Positions 33,457 to 43,788 of a DNA stretch of 64,000 nucleotides are shown one piece after another; the stretch's first letter is position 1; the number at the start of each line of letters is the position of its first letter. Origin of the DNA: Microglena sp. YARC. Taxonomy: Eukaryota > Chlorophyta > Chlorophyceae > Chlamydomonadales > Chlamydomonadaceae. The notes under the pieces are model-generated. The model was not told where the DNA came from. It saw nothing but the letters and a program-made list of their open reading frames with translations, and did no database searches. The position numbers and the translations under genes were made by a program. The DNA lies in contig CM039464.1 in NCBI GenBank assembly GCA_022414725.1, positions 39,853,945 to 39,917,944 of the forward strand, given 5' to 3'.

Positions 33457-33534
33457 AATGGGCGTTCCTGCCTCCCGGCGGATTTTTTTGAAATTTCTAC
33501 TCAGAATTTAGAGCCTCCGGAACGACTCGCTATC
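33457..33534. mobile_element. left half of a MITE-A
   Basis: aatgggcgttcctgcctccc to gaacgactcgctatc, after which MITE-B starts. No right half follows; a matching right half lies at 41767-41837, also joined to a MITE-B. Confidence 0.85.
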
Positions 33535-33750
33535 TACAGTCAACGGAATACTAAAATGAAACCGCTTCATGTACGGCACACCTTACGGTGTAACCTAATG
33601 GTGTAGAAATCCACGGGGCAGTGGAACACCAATACGATTTTGAATCAACAAATTGCAAGATGTTAACCAGAATATCGTGGTTCTTTTTTAGATCACGGCT
33701 CTCCATTCTGCAGACTCCGTATGTTTCATTTTACTGCTCCACCGACTGTA
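33535..33750. mobile_element. MITE-B copy 2, internally deleted
   Basis: tacagtcaacggaatactaa to gctccaccgactgta. It keeps the first 180 bp or so and the last 35 bp of the family. The 3' end of the eIF4E-like gene runs into it. Confidence 0.88.
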
Positions 33751-34334
33751 GAGCTGCATTGCGTTTCTCTTGCATTGTTGTTTTTGATGTTGTCCGCGTT
33801 TGCAGAGCAGTGTAGGTCTCCTGTGTACGTGGCAGGGATGGTCGCGTCCGAAATGGTAGTGAGCAGTCCTGGTTGGCGCATCCAGATCTTTATGATACAG
33901 AATGATCGCTTGGGGCTGATGGATATGCCGTTGACTGAGTTCGCTAGCGACGCGTCCTTCAAAAACGTCTCGCCTAGCACACTACACATGATGTCCTCCC
34001 AATCCTGGGTCACGCCGTCCTTCAGGATTTTCATCGACACCGTGGTTCCGCCGATGTTGAGTGGATCGTCCCAACACGGGAACACGTGTTCGCGCATCAC
34101 AAAGAACATGCCGTTCAGTACGTCCTCACGCATGATGTCGATGTACGCGAGGACCTCCTCGGCGGTGCTTATGTTCCCCAACCGGACGTAGCTATCGTAC
34201 GTCCAGTCCTGGTCTTGAGGGTTGTGGAAGTATACCGTCCATATATCATTCAGGAACAATGGATAAGCCTCCTCCCCAGCAGCTTGGTCCACTGGGTAAC
34301 CGCCGTGATTATCGTCAGATGTTGACATATTCAT
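33726..34334 (-). CDS. eIF4E-like cap-binding translation factor
   Basis: An intact frame from the ATG at 34334. Residues 25-145 read like eIF4E: NDIWTVYFHNPQDQDWTYDS, then GNISTAEEVLAY, then GMFFVMREHVFPCWDDPLN and GGTTVSMKI, then ISISPKRSFCIIKIWMRQ. Trp residues at the first block and in PCWDD are the ones that normally stack on the mRNA cap. Giant viruses are known to encode eIF4E-like proteins, thought to favour translation of viral mRNA. The last 10 or so residues come from the MITE-B end, so the C-terminus has been altered. No internal break is seen. Confidence 0.82.
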   Translation of the reverse strand: MNMSTSDDNHGGYPVDQAAGEEAYPLFLNDIWTVYFHNPQDQDWTYDSYVRLGNISTAEEVLAYIDIMREDVLNGMFFVMREHVFPCWDDPLNIGGTTVSMKILKDGVTQDWEDIMCSVLGETFLKDASLANSVNGISISPKRSFCIIKIWMRQPGLLTTISDATIPATYTGDLHCSANADNIKNNNARETQCSSTVGGAVK

Positions 34335-34453
34335 ATTGCAATCCTCATTTTATTGAGTGATTCAGTCTTTACACTCTTCACTTTGGGGACCACGCACCCC
34401 CAAAAATACAATGTAAGGAATTTGCAATAATTAATAAAAATTAATTAGAGAGA

Positions 34454-36178
34454 ATGTCAACCTTGCCCGGAGAAGACTTCGATTTTGTAGTGGTAAGCAT
34501 TGGGGAGCGGTTGTACTCTGGTCAGCTTGAGTCTGCTGAGGAGCTCTCCTACATTGCAAAAGTGTGTGCGCGTGTGGGTGCCTCCAGCGGGAAGTCTGTG
34601 CTCACTGTCAAGTACCCTGTGTCCGACGCCGACCTCCTCAACCCGTACGTATTGCATAACCTGGCTAGGCAGACGGCTTTCCACGAGGCGCGCTCTCACA
34701 CGGGGTACCGGCCGTTTTGGGCATTCCTCTTGGACGCGGACAAGGTTCCCGACGGCGACGCCTTGCGAGCATGGTCGAGCACCCATCGCGATAAGATCGA
34801 ACATGACGGGTCACATGTGATGTACAAGATGGGGAACTATTGGGCGTTCATGCACCCGTGTCTGGTCTCTATGCTGCTCCAGGACTCTATTGTTTTGGTG
34901 CATTCGAATGTGTTAGGACCGCCCCGCGCACTGACGCACAAGAGGGAGCGCGATGGCATCGCGGATGCCATAATATCTGGTGGTGGGGGGGTGGTAGTGC
35001 GTCGCAACGTGCTTTCGGACGGGATCAAAGGTGGTCCTCGTCCATCAACCCTCCCATCTTGTAATGGACAGGCCATGTTTTGGCATTACTCGTGGGTGCG
35101 TACGTTCGACGCATTTTCTAGTATCGTTGGTCTGCGCGAGGGCCTGCTCGACAAGGTTTGAAACTGGGGACACTCCGTAGATCGTGACTGGGTGGCCGAT
35201 ATAAACAATGCGTTCGACGAAGTTGAACGGACCGGCAAGTGGCCCGGCACAGACTTTGTGCACGGTATCGCACTCACCCCGACAATGACACTCAAGCCTC
35301 CATTCGAGATTAAATCAAACATGACGCATCTCCATCTTGACATAGCATCTCCCGTTGCTATTGATGATGTGAAAGATACAGATGTGGGCCTCCGACGTGT
35401 TGTTCACGTGTACCAGCGTCACTGCTCATGCTCCCCCAGCTCTGTGCACAAGGGGCGCCCGGACTATTTCGACCGTCGCGGCATATTCGCATCACTCCTT
35501 CGTGACGTGAGTCGCGACGCTCGCGTTGCATCTTTCGTGGTTGCGTACGACGACACAACTGGATCGCTTGCATCGCACTTCGTTTCTGACATCTTGAAGG
35601 ATCCTCGCGTCGGGTATGACAAAGGCAAGGTGTCCACATCGGTCGCGCGTGGGGGGGACGACGCCTCGGCGTTGCGCAACTTGTTCGCTTTGATCGAGCG
35701 GCACGTGAAGGAGGGTTGTGTATTACCGAACGATGTCGTATACTTGCTCGAGGACAACTACGCGCATCGAGAGGACTGGGTAGGCGCGCTCCTCGAAGGA
35801 TTCGATGTGCTCGGTGACACGCCGGGCTACGTCACATTGTACGATCACCCCGACAAGTACAATTTGCCGATGTACCGAGATCTTCAAAGCTGTGTGTTAC
35901 ACAGTAAGTCGTTGCACTGGCGTACGACCCCCTCAACAACGAACACGTTCGCTTGTCTCGCGGGCACGTTGATGCGTCACTTGTCTCTGCAACTGCGTTT
36001 CTGTTCTCTCCCGGGTCCCGCTGACGATCACGGAAAGTTCTTGGCGCTCATGAAAGAGAAGCATGCGCCTCTCATCTCGGCGATCCCTGCTTTCGCTACG
36101 CACGTGGAGAGCAATATGTTGTCCCCCACGGTTTCCGAGACTGCGTGGGAATCCTTCTGCGAGTTCAAAATTAAGTAG
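34454..36178 (+). pseudogene. two-domain glycosyltransferase-like protein, one in-frame TGA
   Basis: One frame from the ATG at 34454 to 36178 (about 574 codons), cut only by TGA at 35159-35161. The first domain has FWAFLLDADKVPDGDAL and NYWAFMHPCLVSM, fitting a GT-A nucleotide-sugar fold with an acidic metal site. The second has VYLLEDNYAHREDWVGALLE, YVTLYDHPDKYN, HWRTTPSTTNTFA and ISAIPAFATHVE, a pattern I recall from glycosyltransferase-like proteins of giant viruses and bacteria. The TGA falls in the linker, so the two parts could act separately. Selenocysteine is unlikely: no partner motif was seen and other genes have TAG or TAA. Confidence 0.68.
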
Positions 36179-36268
36179 AGAGCCGTCACGTTGCCAAAAA
36201 GCAAGGAACTTCAAGTTCGATTATAATGTTTCCATATTTATTTTAGAACAACAGTAAGAAACATAGGA

Positions 36269-37099
36269 ATGTGTGACACGGGCTACGTGATTCGCGACCA
36301 TTTGCCTGCGATATTGCAAGCTATTGCGGTAGACCTGACTAAGAGCAACATTGAGCTCCCATTGCAAATCACTCGTTGTTATTGCACTGCTTTGATGATG
36401 ACACATCTGCTTGTTGCGCGTGTTCAGGATACACTGAACAATTGCAACCATGTGAAGTCCAAGAGGTTGAGTGAGCAAGACCGTGATAGTTTGCGCAAAG
36501 TGGTATCGAGTTTTTACGACGCTATGTTTACCTCTTCGGACGATCATTGCATGTTTTATGTACTTCTGACGCAGTACAAGAAGAAGAAAAATAATGCCGC
36601 GAATGTAAAAAACGATAACCAGGACCTTGAATACTACTTCCCTGGTCACGTTTTTGTGATAGAGCGTGTGGATAGGGACCGTTTCAACATGTACCAATCT
36701 TTTATAGGGGAGTATGACTTGAACGGGTACATAGAAAAGGCTAGCGCCATCTCCGTCGGGCGTACCAGGATGATGAAGTGGGTTCAGGGAATGGTCGACA
36801 TGATGGGTGTGGGCAAAACGTGGGACGCTTCAGACCAAGAATTCTGGAGCGACATGACTTTGACCGACGACTACGTCAACATGGAGAATATGCATATAGA
36901 CGGCAACACTCATTTTTGTTACACTTCATATCCAATAAAGGACTGCAGAGTTGCACTTGCAAACTTTGTGACTCGACATTTGCATGCATTGCGTAATGAG
37001 AGCGACATTGATGTAACGTATGGCATTCACCCATCCATCCACAATGAGTACACCCCCTTGACAGCATCGCTGAAGGTGGTGGAAAAAAGACTTATTTGA
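36269..37099 (+). CDS. hypothetical 276-residue protein
   Basis: An intact frame from the ATG at 36269. The first 60 residues are helical with paired Cys (ITRCYCTALMMTHLL). A Lys/Asn-rich loop (YKKKKNNAANVKNDN) is followed by a conserved-looking core, YYFPGHVFVIERVDRDRFNM then QSFIGEYDLNGYIEK, which suggests a globular domain with strands and helices. No membrane segment. I recognise no family. The neighbours are glycosyltransferase and small viral genes. Confidence 0.6.
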   Translation: MCDTGYVIRDHLPAILQAIAVDLTKSNIELPLQITRCYCTALMMTHLLVARVQDTLNNCNHVKSKRLSEQDRDSLRKVVSSFYDAMFTSSDDHCMFYVLLTQYKKKKNNAANVKNDNQDLEYYFPGHVFVIERVDRDRFNMYQSFIGEYDLNGYIEKASAISVGRTRMMKWVQGMVDMMGVGKTWDASDQEFWSDMTLTDDYVNMENMHIDGNTHFCYTSYPIKDCRVALANFVTRHLHALRNESDIDVTYGIHPSIHNEYTPLTASLKVVEKRLI

Positions 37100-37144
37100 A
37101 AGATTTAATTGTTTTACAAATGTACACACACACCACGCACACGA

Positions 37145-37438
37145 ATGTCACGTCTAAGTACCAAGAAAGAGAGCTTTTGTATGTACGATTCCCAGGGAGA
37201 TTATATGTGCAACAGCGCCTCACGTCAGGAAATGTATGACCCTCGCAAGGACAGTGGGCTATTGTACAACCTTCCTTGTGTTTCTGGGCAAACCCATGGT
37301 GGTCCTATGCGGAATAATTGCCAGAGCCAGGGTCAAATGAAGGGTAATTTTGGCTCCGGTCGAATGCCTCTTGGGGAGATGTTCACCGTCCGCGCTTCTC
37401 AGTGGCGTGAGCAGACGAGGGGGGGGAACGTGTCTTGA
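37145..37438 (+). CDS. hypothetical 97-residue protein
   Basis: From the ATG at 37145 (MSRLSTKKESFCMYD). The product is rich in Gly, Asn, Gln and Arg with scattered Cys and has no clear helix or membrane segment. Its end overlaps the 3' end of the minus-strand TBP-like gene by about 55 bp, tail to tail. It could be a small virion protein; no family recognised. Confidence 0.5.
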   Translation: MSRLSTKKESFCMYDSQGDYMCNSASRQEMYDPRKDSGLLYNLPCVSGQTHGGPMRNNCQSQGQMKGNFGSGRMPLGEMFTVRASQWREQTRGGNVS

Positions 37439-38957
37439 CCCCTTTTCCGATTAGCTGGTTGTCTAGGATGAAATCAACGGTCGCCTTTGCAAAGCACATG
37501 ACGGCCCTCAGGTTCTTCCCGTTCACGTTCACGGATCCAGTGTTGAAAACGATCGCCTTAGACTCGTAAATTTCGCCGTCGTCCTCCATTAAGATCACTT
37601 CACCTAACATGATCAGACCGGCGTACTTCCCAGAGTTCGAATAATCCCGCCTCATATTCTGAGACATGTTGATTGTATGCACCTCTGTGGGGCTGAAGTT
37701 GCAGCCGAAAGCATATTCCGGACGAGTCTTGGAGTTGATGCACATCTATAGCCTCAAAAGGTTCAGCTTTGAAAGCAAGGGTAGCTCCATTTTCAACGAC
37801 GTGTGGATGTTGCCAATGTTCACTTCCTTGATCTTGACAATACCATGGTTCGCATCCTCAGCCAAGTACTGCGAGATTCCCCATATGTAGTACATGACGG
37901 CAATGCACTCGTCAGCAGTGCACAGTCCGGTCACGTGCGTCATGCCGTTGGAGAACACCTTGATACTCCAGGTTGATTTCTTGACCTTCTTCACCTTCTT
38001 TGGAGTCTTAGCGGTCTTCACTCTCTTTGGAGTCTTGATAGGGGGTGGTGGTGGGAGGAAGGGTAGAGGCTTCCTTACTTTTATCTGGTGACCGCCGTTG
38101 AACTTCTTATCACACACCGTAGGGATGGAACCCACCGTGCCCATGCTGAATTTCACGAAAGACTCCATGTCCGATACTGTAATGCACAACCTCTTTAACA
38201 ACTCGACCTTCATGACGATGTTCCCAATATGCTGCCCGATTTTCTTGGCATCGTGGATAACTTCGTCGTACTCTTTCCTGAAATTCGTCATGTAATCCAC
38301 AACATTCGCCTCCATCCACTCCGTCGACGGCGAGATGTCACGTGTGTTCATGACGAAGTTGCAAGTATCGGGAGACGAAGAACACGTCTTCTCAAGATCG
38401 ATGTCATGCGCCTCGTCAAGACCCGCCTCGTGCGCCACCGACATGTCATCGTGCATCGTCTTAGTAGGACCCGCCTCATGCTCCACCGGCATGTCATCAT
38501 GCATCGTCTTAGTAGGACCCGCCTCATGCTCCACCGACATGTCATCATGCATCGTCTTAGTAGGACCCGCCTCATGCTCCACCGACATGTCATCATGCAT
38601 CGTCTTAGTAGAACCCGCCTCATGCACCTCCGCCTCACCGGGACTCGCCTCATTCACTAGCTGCTCAAGCACCTCCGGTGCGGTTTCTACATTATGGGGC
38701 GATTCATTGGTGCGTTGAAGCCTCTCCAGCGTATTCTGTGTAGCTACATAGCTCGGGGCCTCACTCTTAGATGATGATGTCGATGACGCAATGAGATTTG
38801 CGTTAATCATCCCATGATTGGTGGACCGATTTGGAGTATGATGTGCCACGCCGAACTTGAACTTCTTGACGAACGACTGTGGTTGTTGTTGGTGATGTTC
38901 GTTTCGACGATCGTTAATCCGATCCCGAAACGATTGCAATTTGGAAACCGGGTTCAT
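37383..38957 (-). pseudogene. TBP-fold-like protein with N-terminal repeats, one in-frame stop
   Basis: From the ATG at 38957 one frame runs to 37383, cut by a TAG at 37746-37748. The N-terminal half has a 19-residue repeat (AGPTKTMHDDMSVEHE type, four to five units). A basic Pro/Lys linker follows, then WSIKVFSNGMTHVTGLCT and later ESKAIVFNTGSVNVNGKN. These two halves recall the paired strand-helix repeats of TATA-binding-protein-like domains in giant viruses (IKVFxNGxxHxTG and xGSVxVxG). The TAG lies between them. It may act in viral transcription start. A relative is at 39112-39986. The fold is an inference from motif layout. Confidence 0.55.
38440..38640. repeat. 57-bp tandem repeat
   Basis: Four to five units with gcatcgtcttagtaggaccc and gcctcatgctccaccgacat, coding for the 19-residue repeat in the minus-strand gene. 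Confidence 0.9.
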
Positions 38958-39111
38958 GTTCGCAAAACAAGCATAAAGAAATCAGGAAATAAGAAGGGAT
39001 AGGATGCGCTTCTGCGTAAGTCTTATATAAGGTTGCTAATTTTCTAATTAGGGTAGGGTTTTGACACCGCCCCCCAGGTATCAGTGGAGGCGGAGTACGT
39101 ACGTGACATAG

Positions 39112-39986
39112 ATGGCTACCTCAACCGCTATTGTAACCGCCCTTGCGGCTTGTGTGGTTCGACCAGCATCTTCTTGGCCATTGGGAAGAACTAAGTCTAT
39201 GCCGCCTACGAGCGAGAACCTTCGTGTGTCGACTATCACAGCACAGGGTTTGTTGGGCGAGGGGCTGTCTGTGAATTTCAAAGCATTGTACGAGCACCTT
39301 CATCTCGCTACGGAACCTGCTCATTTGACATTCCAGATGATCAAGTACAAGGATTCATTTGGGGCCTGTGTGCAAAGAGGCGTGCACCCAAAGCGTCGCT
39401 CGCGCGTGAATGGAAAGAAGGGCAAGGCAGAAGTTCTCCGCAACCAGATCACCATCGTCCAGTGGCTTTTTGATCCCACGCTGTCATTGTTGCACCACGT
39501 GTCCATCAAGGTGTTCACGAACGGGCGAGTGCATATCGCAGGGATCCCGCGTTGGGCCCTGTCGTCATCTGTTCCATCGTCCGTTCAATTGAGCTATGCT
39601 CGGCGGCTGAATCGATCGTCACGCCTGTCAAATGCTTGTTCACCTCCGAGGATGACATAGTGTCCCGCTTCTCCATCATCATGATCAACAGCGATTTCAA
39701 AGTACCCTTCTTCATAAAATGCTCTCGGCTCTCGGTGGTAGCCAGGAGACACGTCGGTCTGCGTTGCCATTATGAGCAAGACAACAGCGCGGGTGTCAAG
39801 ATCGTCTATCATTGCGCTCCGCCATGCGGAGCTCCCTCCAAGGACATCACCATCATTGTTTGTCGCACAGGCAGTGTCATCATCACTGGAGCGAACAACA
39901 TGGCCCAGGTGCCGATCGCGCACCAGTTCATCCGAGACTTCCTGTTCGAGAACATATCCGAAATCGAACTGTTGACCGTAGTGTAA
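39112..39986 (+). pseudogene. TBP-fold-like protein, frameshifted
   Basis: Starts at the ATG at 39112. The first half contains HHVSIKVFTNGRVHIAGIP, after which the useful frame moves by one base at about 39550. It then continues with SIVRSIELCSAAESIVTP and, near the end, ITIIVCRTGSVIITGANN before stopping at 39986. This is the same two-part layout as the gene at 37383-38957 (divergently placed), so the two look like paralogues. A basic stretch (KRRSRVNGKKGKAEV) in the first half could touch DNA. Likely a viral transcription factor, but the assignment is by motif only. Confidence 0.55.
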
Positions 39987-40047
39987 AGAATCCGGGGCTC
40001 ACCTTATTGATGCGGGGGGAAGAGAAGCCTTCTTGATACTATTCAGT

Positions 40048-41215
40048 ATGTCCTCCAAGTGTATAACGCATCGAGAACGCACTGGCCATGCTTGCCGCGC
40101 GCTGTCGGAATGGTTCGTGTTTTCTGACGTCTTCTCGGCGAGGGGAGGACCCTGCACGCACACGTTGCTTACGGGTGGACGTTTTTTCATCCCTCGTGCA
40201 AAGACCAACGCGTTCTTGGACCTCTACGCGTCGGTGGTTGTCTCTGGTAGCCCGTCGAAGGATCTTTTTTTGTCGAACGCACCGGCCGCCTAGAGTACCG
40301 CATGTTCGCCGACCTCGACATCACACTCGACTCAGAGACGGTTGCTGACGACGAGGCGCTTCTGGAGCGAATGCTATCGGTTATAAGCGCCGAATCTCCT
40401 CTATGCGCTACCGTGTGCGTGTTGCGACGCCTGGAACGTCATGGTGGCAAGATGGGGTTCCACATCATATGGTCGGACCTGTATGTCGACGACAAGGAGG
40501 CCGCGCGCTTGGCCAACGAATGGATGCTTAATCTCGCGCCACGCGACAGAGCCACCATGGACACGAGCGTGTACCGAAACGGTAGTCTTCGAATGCCATG
40601 GTCGGCCAAGGTCACCCGTGGAGATGGAGATGATACTGGCGCAAGGGGGATATACGTCCCATGGCGGCTCTTTGAATTTCACGGCGACGGGATGTCCCCG
40701 ATCGTCATTGACGAGTTCACACCCCTGTGCCGGCGGAGTTCGAATACGTGCGCAAGTGGCTGAGTATGAGTGTGTTGTACCCCCGTCGCTTCGATACGGG
40801 CTAAACGACTCTGACTCGTTCTCATTCCAAGTCAAAGTCCAATGCAACTAGCAAGCGGATGTCCCCTGAAGAACCCAAAGTTGCATCTCTGGTGTCTCCT
40901 GATCTTGCGGTGGTGGTTCCTTGTGGCGGTGAGTCGAAGTACAACACTGTTTTTGGAAGGTTCCTGACTAACCTCATGTACGAGTACAGTTCTTGCCGGG
41001 ACGTCAGCTTGGCGGTGGACGTGCGTGGCGTTGTTGTTTCTACCAGCAACGACTACATGTTGATAAAGACAGCATCGCGTTTTTGCTTGTGTCTTCAACG
41101 TTCTCATAGCAGCAACCACATGTACTTTGTGTTGCGTAGGCGGTCTCCATCTACCGTATCGTGTGTGCAGCATTGTCACTCGTGTCGAGGAGGGGGGGGA
41201 ACGGTGGTGGTGTGA
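40048..41215 (+). pseudogene. archaeo-eukaryotic primase (PrimPol-like), frameshifted
   Basis: From the ATG at 40048. After a T-run frameshift at about 40265 the next frame reads EYRMFADLDITLD, the acidic catalytic motif of this primase fold. It then has GFHIIWSDLYVDDKEAARL with the His, and SLRMPWSAKV, the third conserved element. A further shift near 40740-40850 leads to a C-terminal zinc-binding segment, FCLCLQRSHSSNHMYFVL then CVQHCHSCRG. This order matches the primase half of the viral D5-like primase-helicases. A fused helicase was not seen downstream: a MITE follows at 41355. It would make primers for viral DNA replication. Confidence 0.8.
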
Positions 41216-41354
41216 GTCTCGGTGAAGTTGGGTCAGAGGATGTGTGCGACGCGGATGCTTGGGGCTTCATTTGCAGGAGCGTCCCAAATGTTCCTTCTTC
41301 GTGCATTTGCACAATGATGATGGCATCATTGCGTTTGTAGAACGACTCAACACC

Positions 41355-41766
41355 TACAGTCAACGGAATACTAAAATGAAACCGCTTCGTGTACGGCACA
41401 CCTTACGTTGTAACCTAATGGTGTAGAAATCCACGGGGCAGTGGAACACCAATACGATTTTGAATCAACAAATTGCAAGATGTTAAAGAGAATATCGTGG
41501 TTCTTTTTTAGATCACGGCTCTCCATCCTGCAGACTCCGTATCGTTATTTTGTCGGTACTTTCGAGAGTGTCCATTGAAGGACCAGCCGCACTTAAGCGA
41601 TCGTCTCTTCCCCGGTACCGTGGCCCAAAAGAACACGGGGTCTTTGTTGATGTGCAATGCGTCATGAAAGGAGGTTTTGTAGGACCATCCACTCATACAC
41701 TATAACGTCTGTCGACGCCTTATACCGTTTATTGGGATGTTTCATTTTACTGTTCCGCCGACTGTA
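41355..41766. mobile_element. MITE-B copy 3
   Basis: tacagtcaacggaatactaa to ctgttccgccgactgta, 412 bp, nearly full length. It lacks about 20 bp (the tttctttgctggacgggcca region) found in other copies, which breaks the family ORF. Confidence 0.9.
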
Positions 41767-41837
41767 GGAATCACAATTCCGCTCCAAACCATGTTTCGCA
41801 ACCATTCAAAATCCGCCGGGAGGCAGGAACGCCCATT
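41767..41837. mobile_element. right half of a MITE-A
   Basis: ggaatcacaattccgctcca to gcaggaacgcccatt. It directly follows MITE-B; the left half is missing here. Confidence 0.85.
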
Positions 41838-41952
41838 TTAGGCCGCATAATTAAAAGCTGACAGGTTCGACACTCGGACATAATTCATTTGTCCGAGTGT
41901 TCGTGTGAAAATGTTCGTGTGAAAATAAATTGTAAAACTTATTTAAACCAAC

Positions 41953-42698
41953 ATGGCATCATTTTCGATTCGAGAGGCATCGGCTATTCCTGGAGAAAAC
42001 TTTTTTTTGAATGCGAACCAGTCTGATATTATCATGGCTTCCGGGGACTCCTCTAGGCGTATCCTCATGGGCAACTGGTCGAACCATCTTCCGATCATGG
42101 AGTTGTCCTCGAACGTGGCCAACGTCAACGGTAACATTCTCGCGACGCACTTGAGCACGAACACAATGAATTGCACATCATTCGACATCTACATGCCGTC
42201 CACTGGCGTTGGAGAGTACTCCAACTACACTATGCCTGGTACTATCGCGGACGCTTACTTTTCCAGCAACATACTCAGTGGAATCGCCACCGCCCCGTCC
42301 ATTCATATATTGTCCAACGTCACTGTGGGTGCCGACTGGGAGACATGGGATCCTGTGTATCCCGTGCATGTCGAGTCACAGGTCAACGGCATTTCTATTT
42401 TCGCTCTTTACGAGCTCGCGCAAGTCTCCGACATGCGCGTAAAGACCAATCTCGAAGTGATCGGGGTCGCTTTGGCGAAGGTCAAGAGCATATCCGGTTA
42501 TACGTTCCACCGCACAGACAGCGTGATCAGCATGCGCCAGTGCGGACTGATTGCGCAGGAGCTGCAGGCGGTTCTCCCTGAAGCCGTGCACGAGCACCTG
42601 TGACGGGTATGCTCACTGTAGCTTACGGCAACGTCATGTCCATCCTAGTGAACGCCATCAAGGAATTGAGCGACAAGGTGGACGCATTGGGATCTTAA
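41953..42698 (+). pseudogene. fibre-like protein with peptidase S74 chaperone domain, one frameshift
   Basis: From the ATG at 41953. The first two thirds are strand-rich, Asn/Ser/Thr-rich sequence as in receptor-binding fibres. The C-terminal domain begins VSDMRVKTNLEVIGVALAKV and goes on GLIAQELQAVLPEAV, the signature of the S74 intramolecular chaperone, in which the Ser of SD cuts the domain off after it has helped the trimer fold. The Ser and the following Lys are present. A base change at about 42600 moves the last part (TVAYGNVMSILVNAIKELSD) into another frame, ending at 42698. Probably a virion surface fibre. Confidence 0.82.
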
Positions 42699-42761
42699 AT
42701 ATTTGAACATCAACTTTTGCGTTTCAGGGGAATGTATAATTTGAATGATATCCGATATCAT

Positions 42762-42800
42762 ACAGGGTGTCCAAAACTTATTTGAAAACAACTGTATAAG
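42762..42800. mobile_element. mariner-type end, solo
   Basis: tacagggtgtccaaaactta followed by tttgaaaacaactgta. It resembles 45218-45245, including the gatatcat words before it. No gene is enclosed with a partner here. Confidence 0.6.
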
Positions 42801-42846
42801 GAAACGGGACGTATGGTTACCAATTGATTCTGTAACACAAAGTAAT

Positions 42847-43779
42847 ATGCCTCCTCGCAACCGCCGCAGTAACAATCTTGTATCACAAGTTGCCAATTTG
42901 CAAATGGCTAGCGCAAAGGCCGACCAGGCAAAGGCCGACCAGGCAAAGGCCGACCAGGCAAAGGCCGAATCATCGAACGTCGTGAATGAATCAAGCGGTT
43001 TAGTATCCACGAAAGAGAAGGACTTCTTGGAACAGGACGAGGGTATCCGTGGGCAACGATTCGCTTGCATCTCGTTCGTTTCTCCAGAGGATGTGTTGGT
43101 GCAGAAGGAGACGTTCGTCCTAAGCCGCTTTCTGAGTGACTTGTGCAAAGACGTGGACATCATGCTGACAAACGTCACGACCCTACATGGTGGGGGTCAA
43201 GATTCTCTCGAAGAGAGCGTCCGCTTGATCCGTGAGCGCTATGCATACATGTGGTCCGAAAGTAGTATGCAGGATGAGTTGAATGCGTACCGTCTATCTC
43301 GCGAGTCCACCCTTGACCATGAGTTTCGGGAGACGACGGGGGACTTATCGAAGACGAGTATCTGCGGTTTCAAGATCCGAGGCGTATACGGAAGTCTTGA
43401 CGAGGCGAAGAACAGAGCCAAGGTCATAAGCCGCACCGACAACAAGTTCAACGTGTACATCGCCGAGGTCGGGTGCTGGTGCCCGTGGAGTCCTAACCCC
43501 GACGATATCACCGATTGCGAGTATTCCGAAACCCAGCTGAACACGTTGATGAAGAATTACTACAAGCAGCAGGAGACGCGTAACGAGATGTACGATGCAA
43601 GGAAATCAGGACTCATCGAACGCATTCAGGACCAACGCGATACTTGGCTCGATAAACAAACAGAGACACCCAATGACGCAACAAACCCCTGTGGAGGAGC
43701 ACCTGATGCTGCGGGAGGATCATTGATTGATGTCGATTTCCCCCCAGTACCTGGAGGGGAAGATGCGATTAAAATATAG
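42847..43779 (+). CDS. DUF5832-like conserved giant-virus protein
   Basis: Start chosen at the ATG at 42847 (MPPRNRRSNN) because the open frame upstream is transposon end. A Lys/Ala/Asp repeat (AKADQ, three units) leads to a conserved core: IRGQRFACISFVSPEDVLVQ, KETFVLSRFLSDL, then YGSLDEAKNRAKVISRTDN, VYIAEVGCWCPWSPNPDDI and YSETQLNTLMKNYYKQQ. This pattern is what I recall for the DUF5832 family found across giant viruses; its function is unknown. The frame is intact to 43779. The tail is Pro/Gly-rich. A second gene follows within 10 bp, suggesting a viral pair. Confidence 0.72.
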   Translation: MPPRNRRSNNLVSQVANLQMASAKADQAKADQAKADQAKAESSNVVNESSGLVSTKEKDFLEQDEGIRGQRFACISFVSPEDVLVQKETFVLSRFLSDLCKDVDIMLTNVTTLHGGGQDSLEESVRLIRERYAYMWSESSMQDELNAYRLSRESTLDHEFRETTGDLSKTSICGFKIRGVYGSLDEAKNRAKVISRTDNKFNVYIAEVGCWCPWSPNPDDITDCEYSETQLNTLMKNYYKQQETRNEMYDARKSGLIERIQDQRDTWLDKQTETPNDATNPCGGAPDAAGGSLIDVDFPPVPGGEDAIKI

Positions 43780-43788
43780 GAGTAGTCA

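Noticed and set aside
3227..35161. Alternative genetic code with stops reassigned
   Set aside because: TAA, TAG and TGA all occur both inside broken frames and as apparent true ends, and the TAG at 3422 sits at a position coding Leu or His in sister repeats, so no single reassignment fits.
35159..35161. Selenocysteine TGA in the glycosyltransferase-like gene
   Set aside because: No selenoprotein family match, no evident SECIS stem, and other genes show equivalent TAG or TAA breaks.
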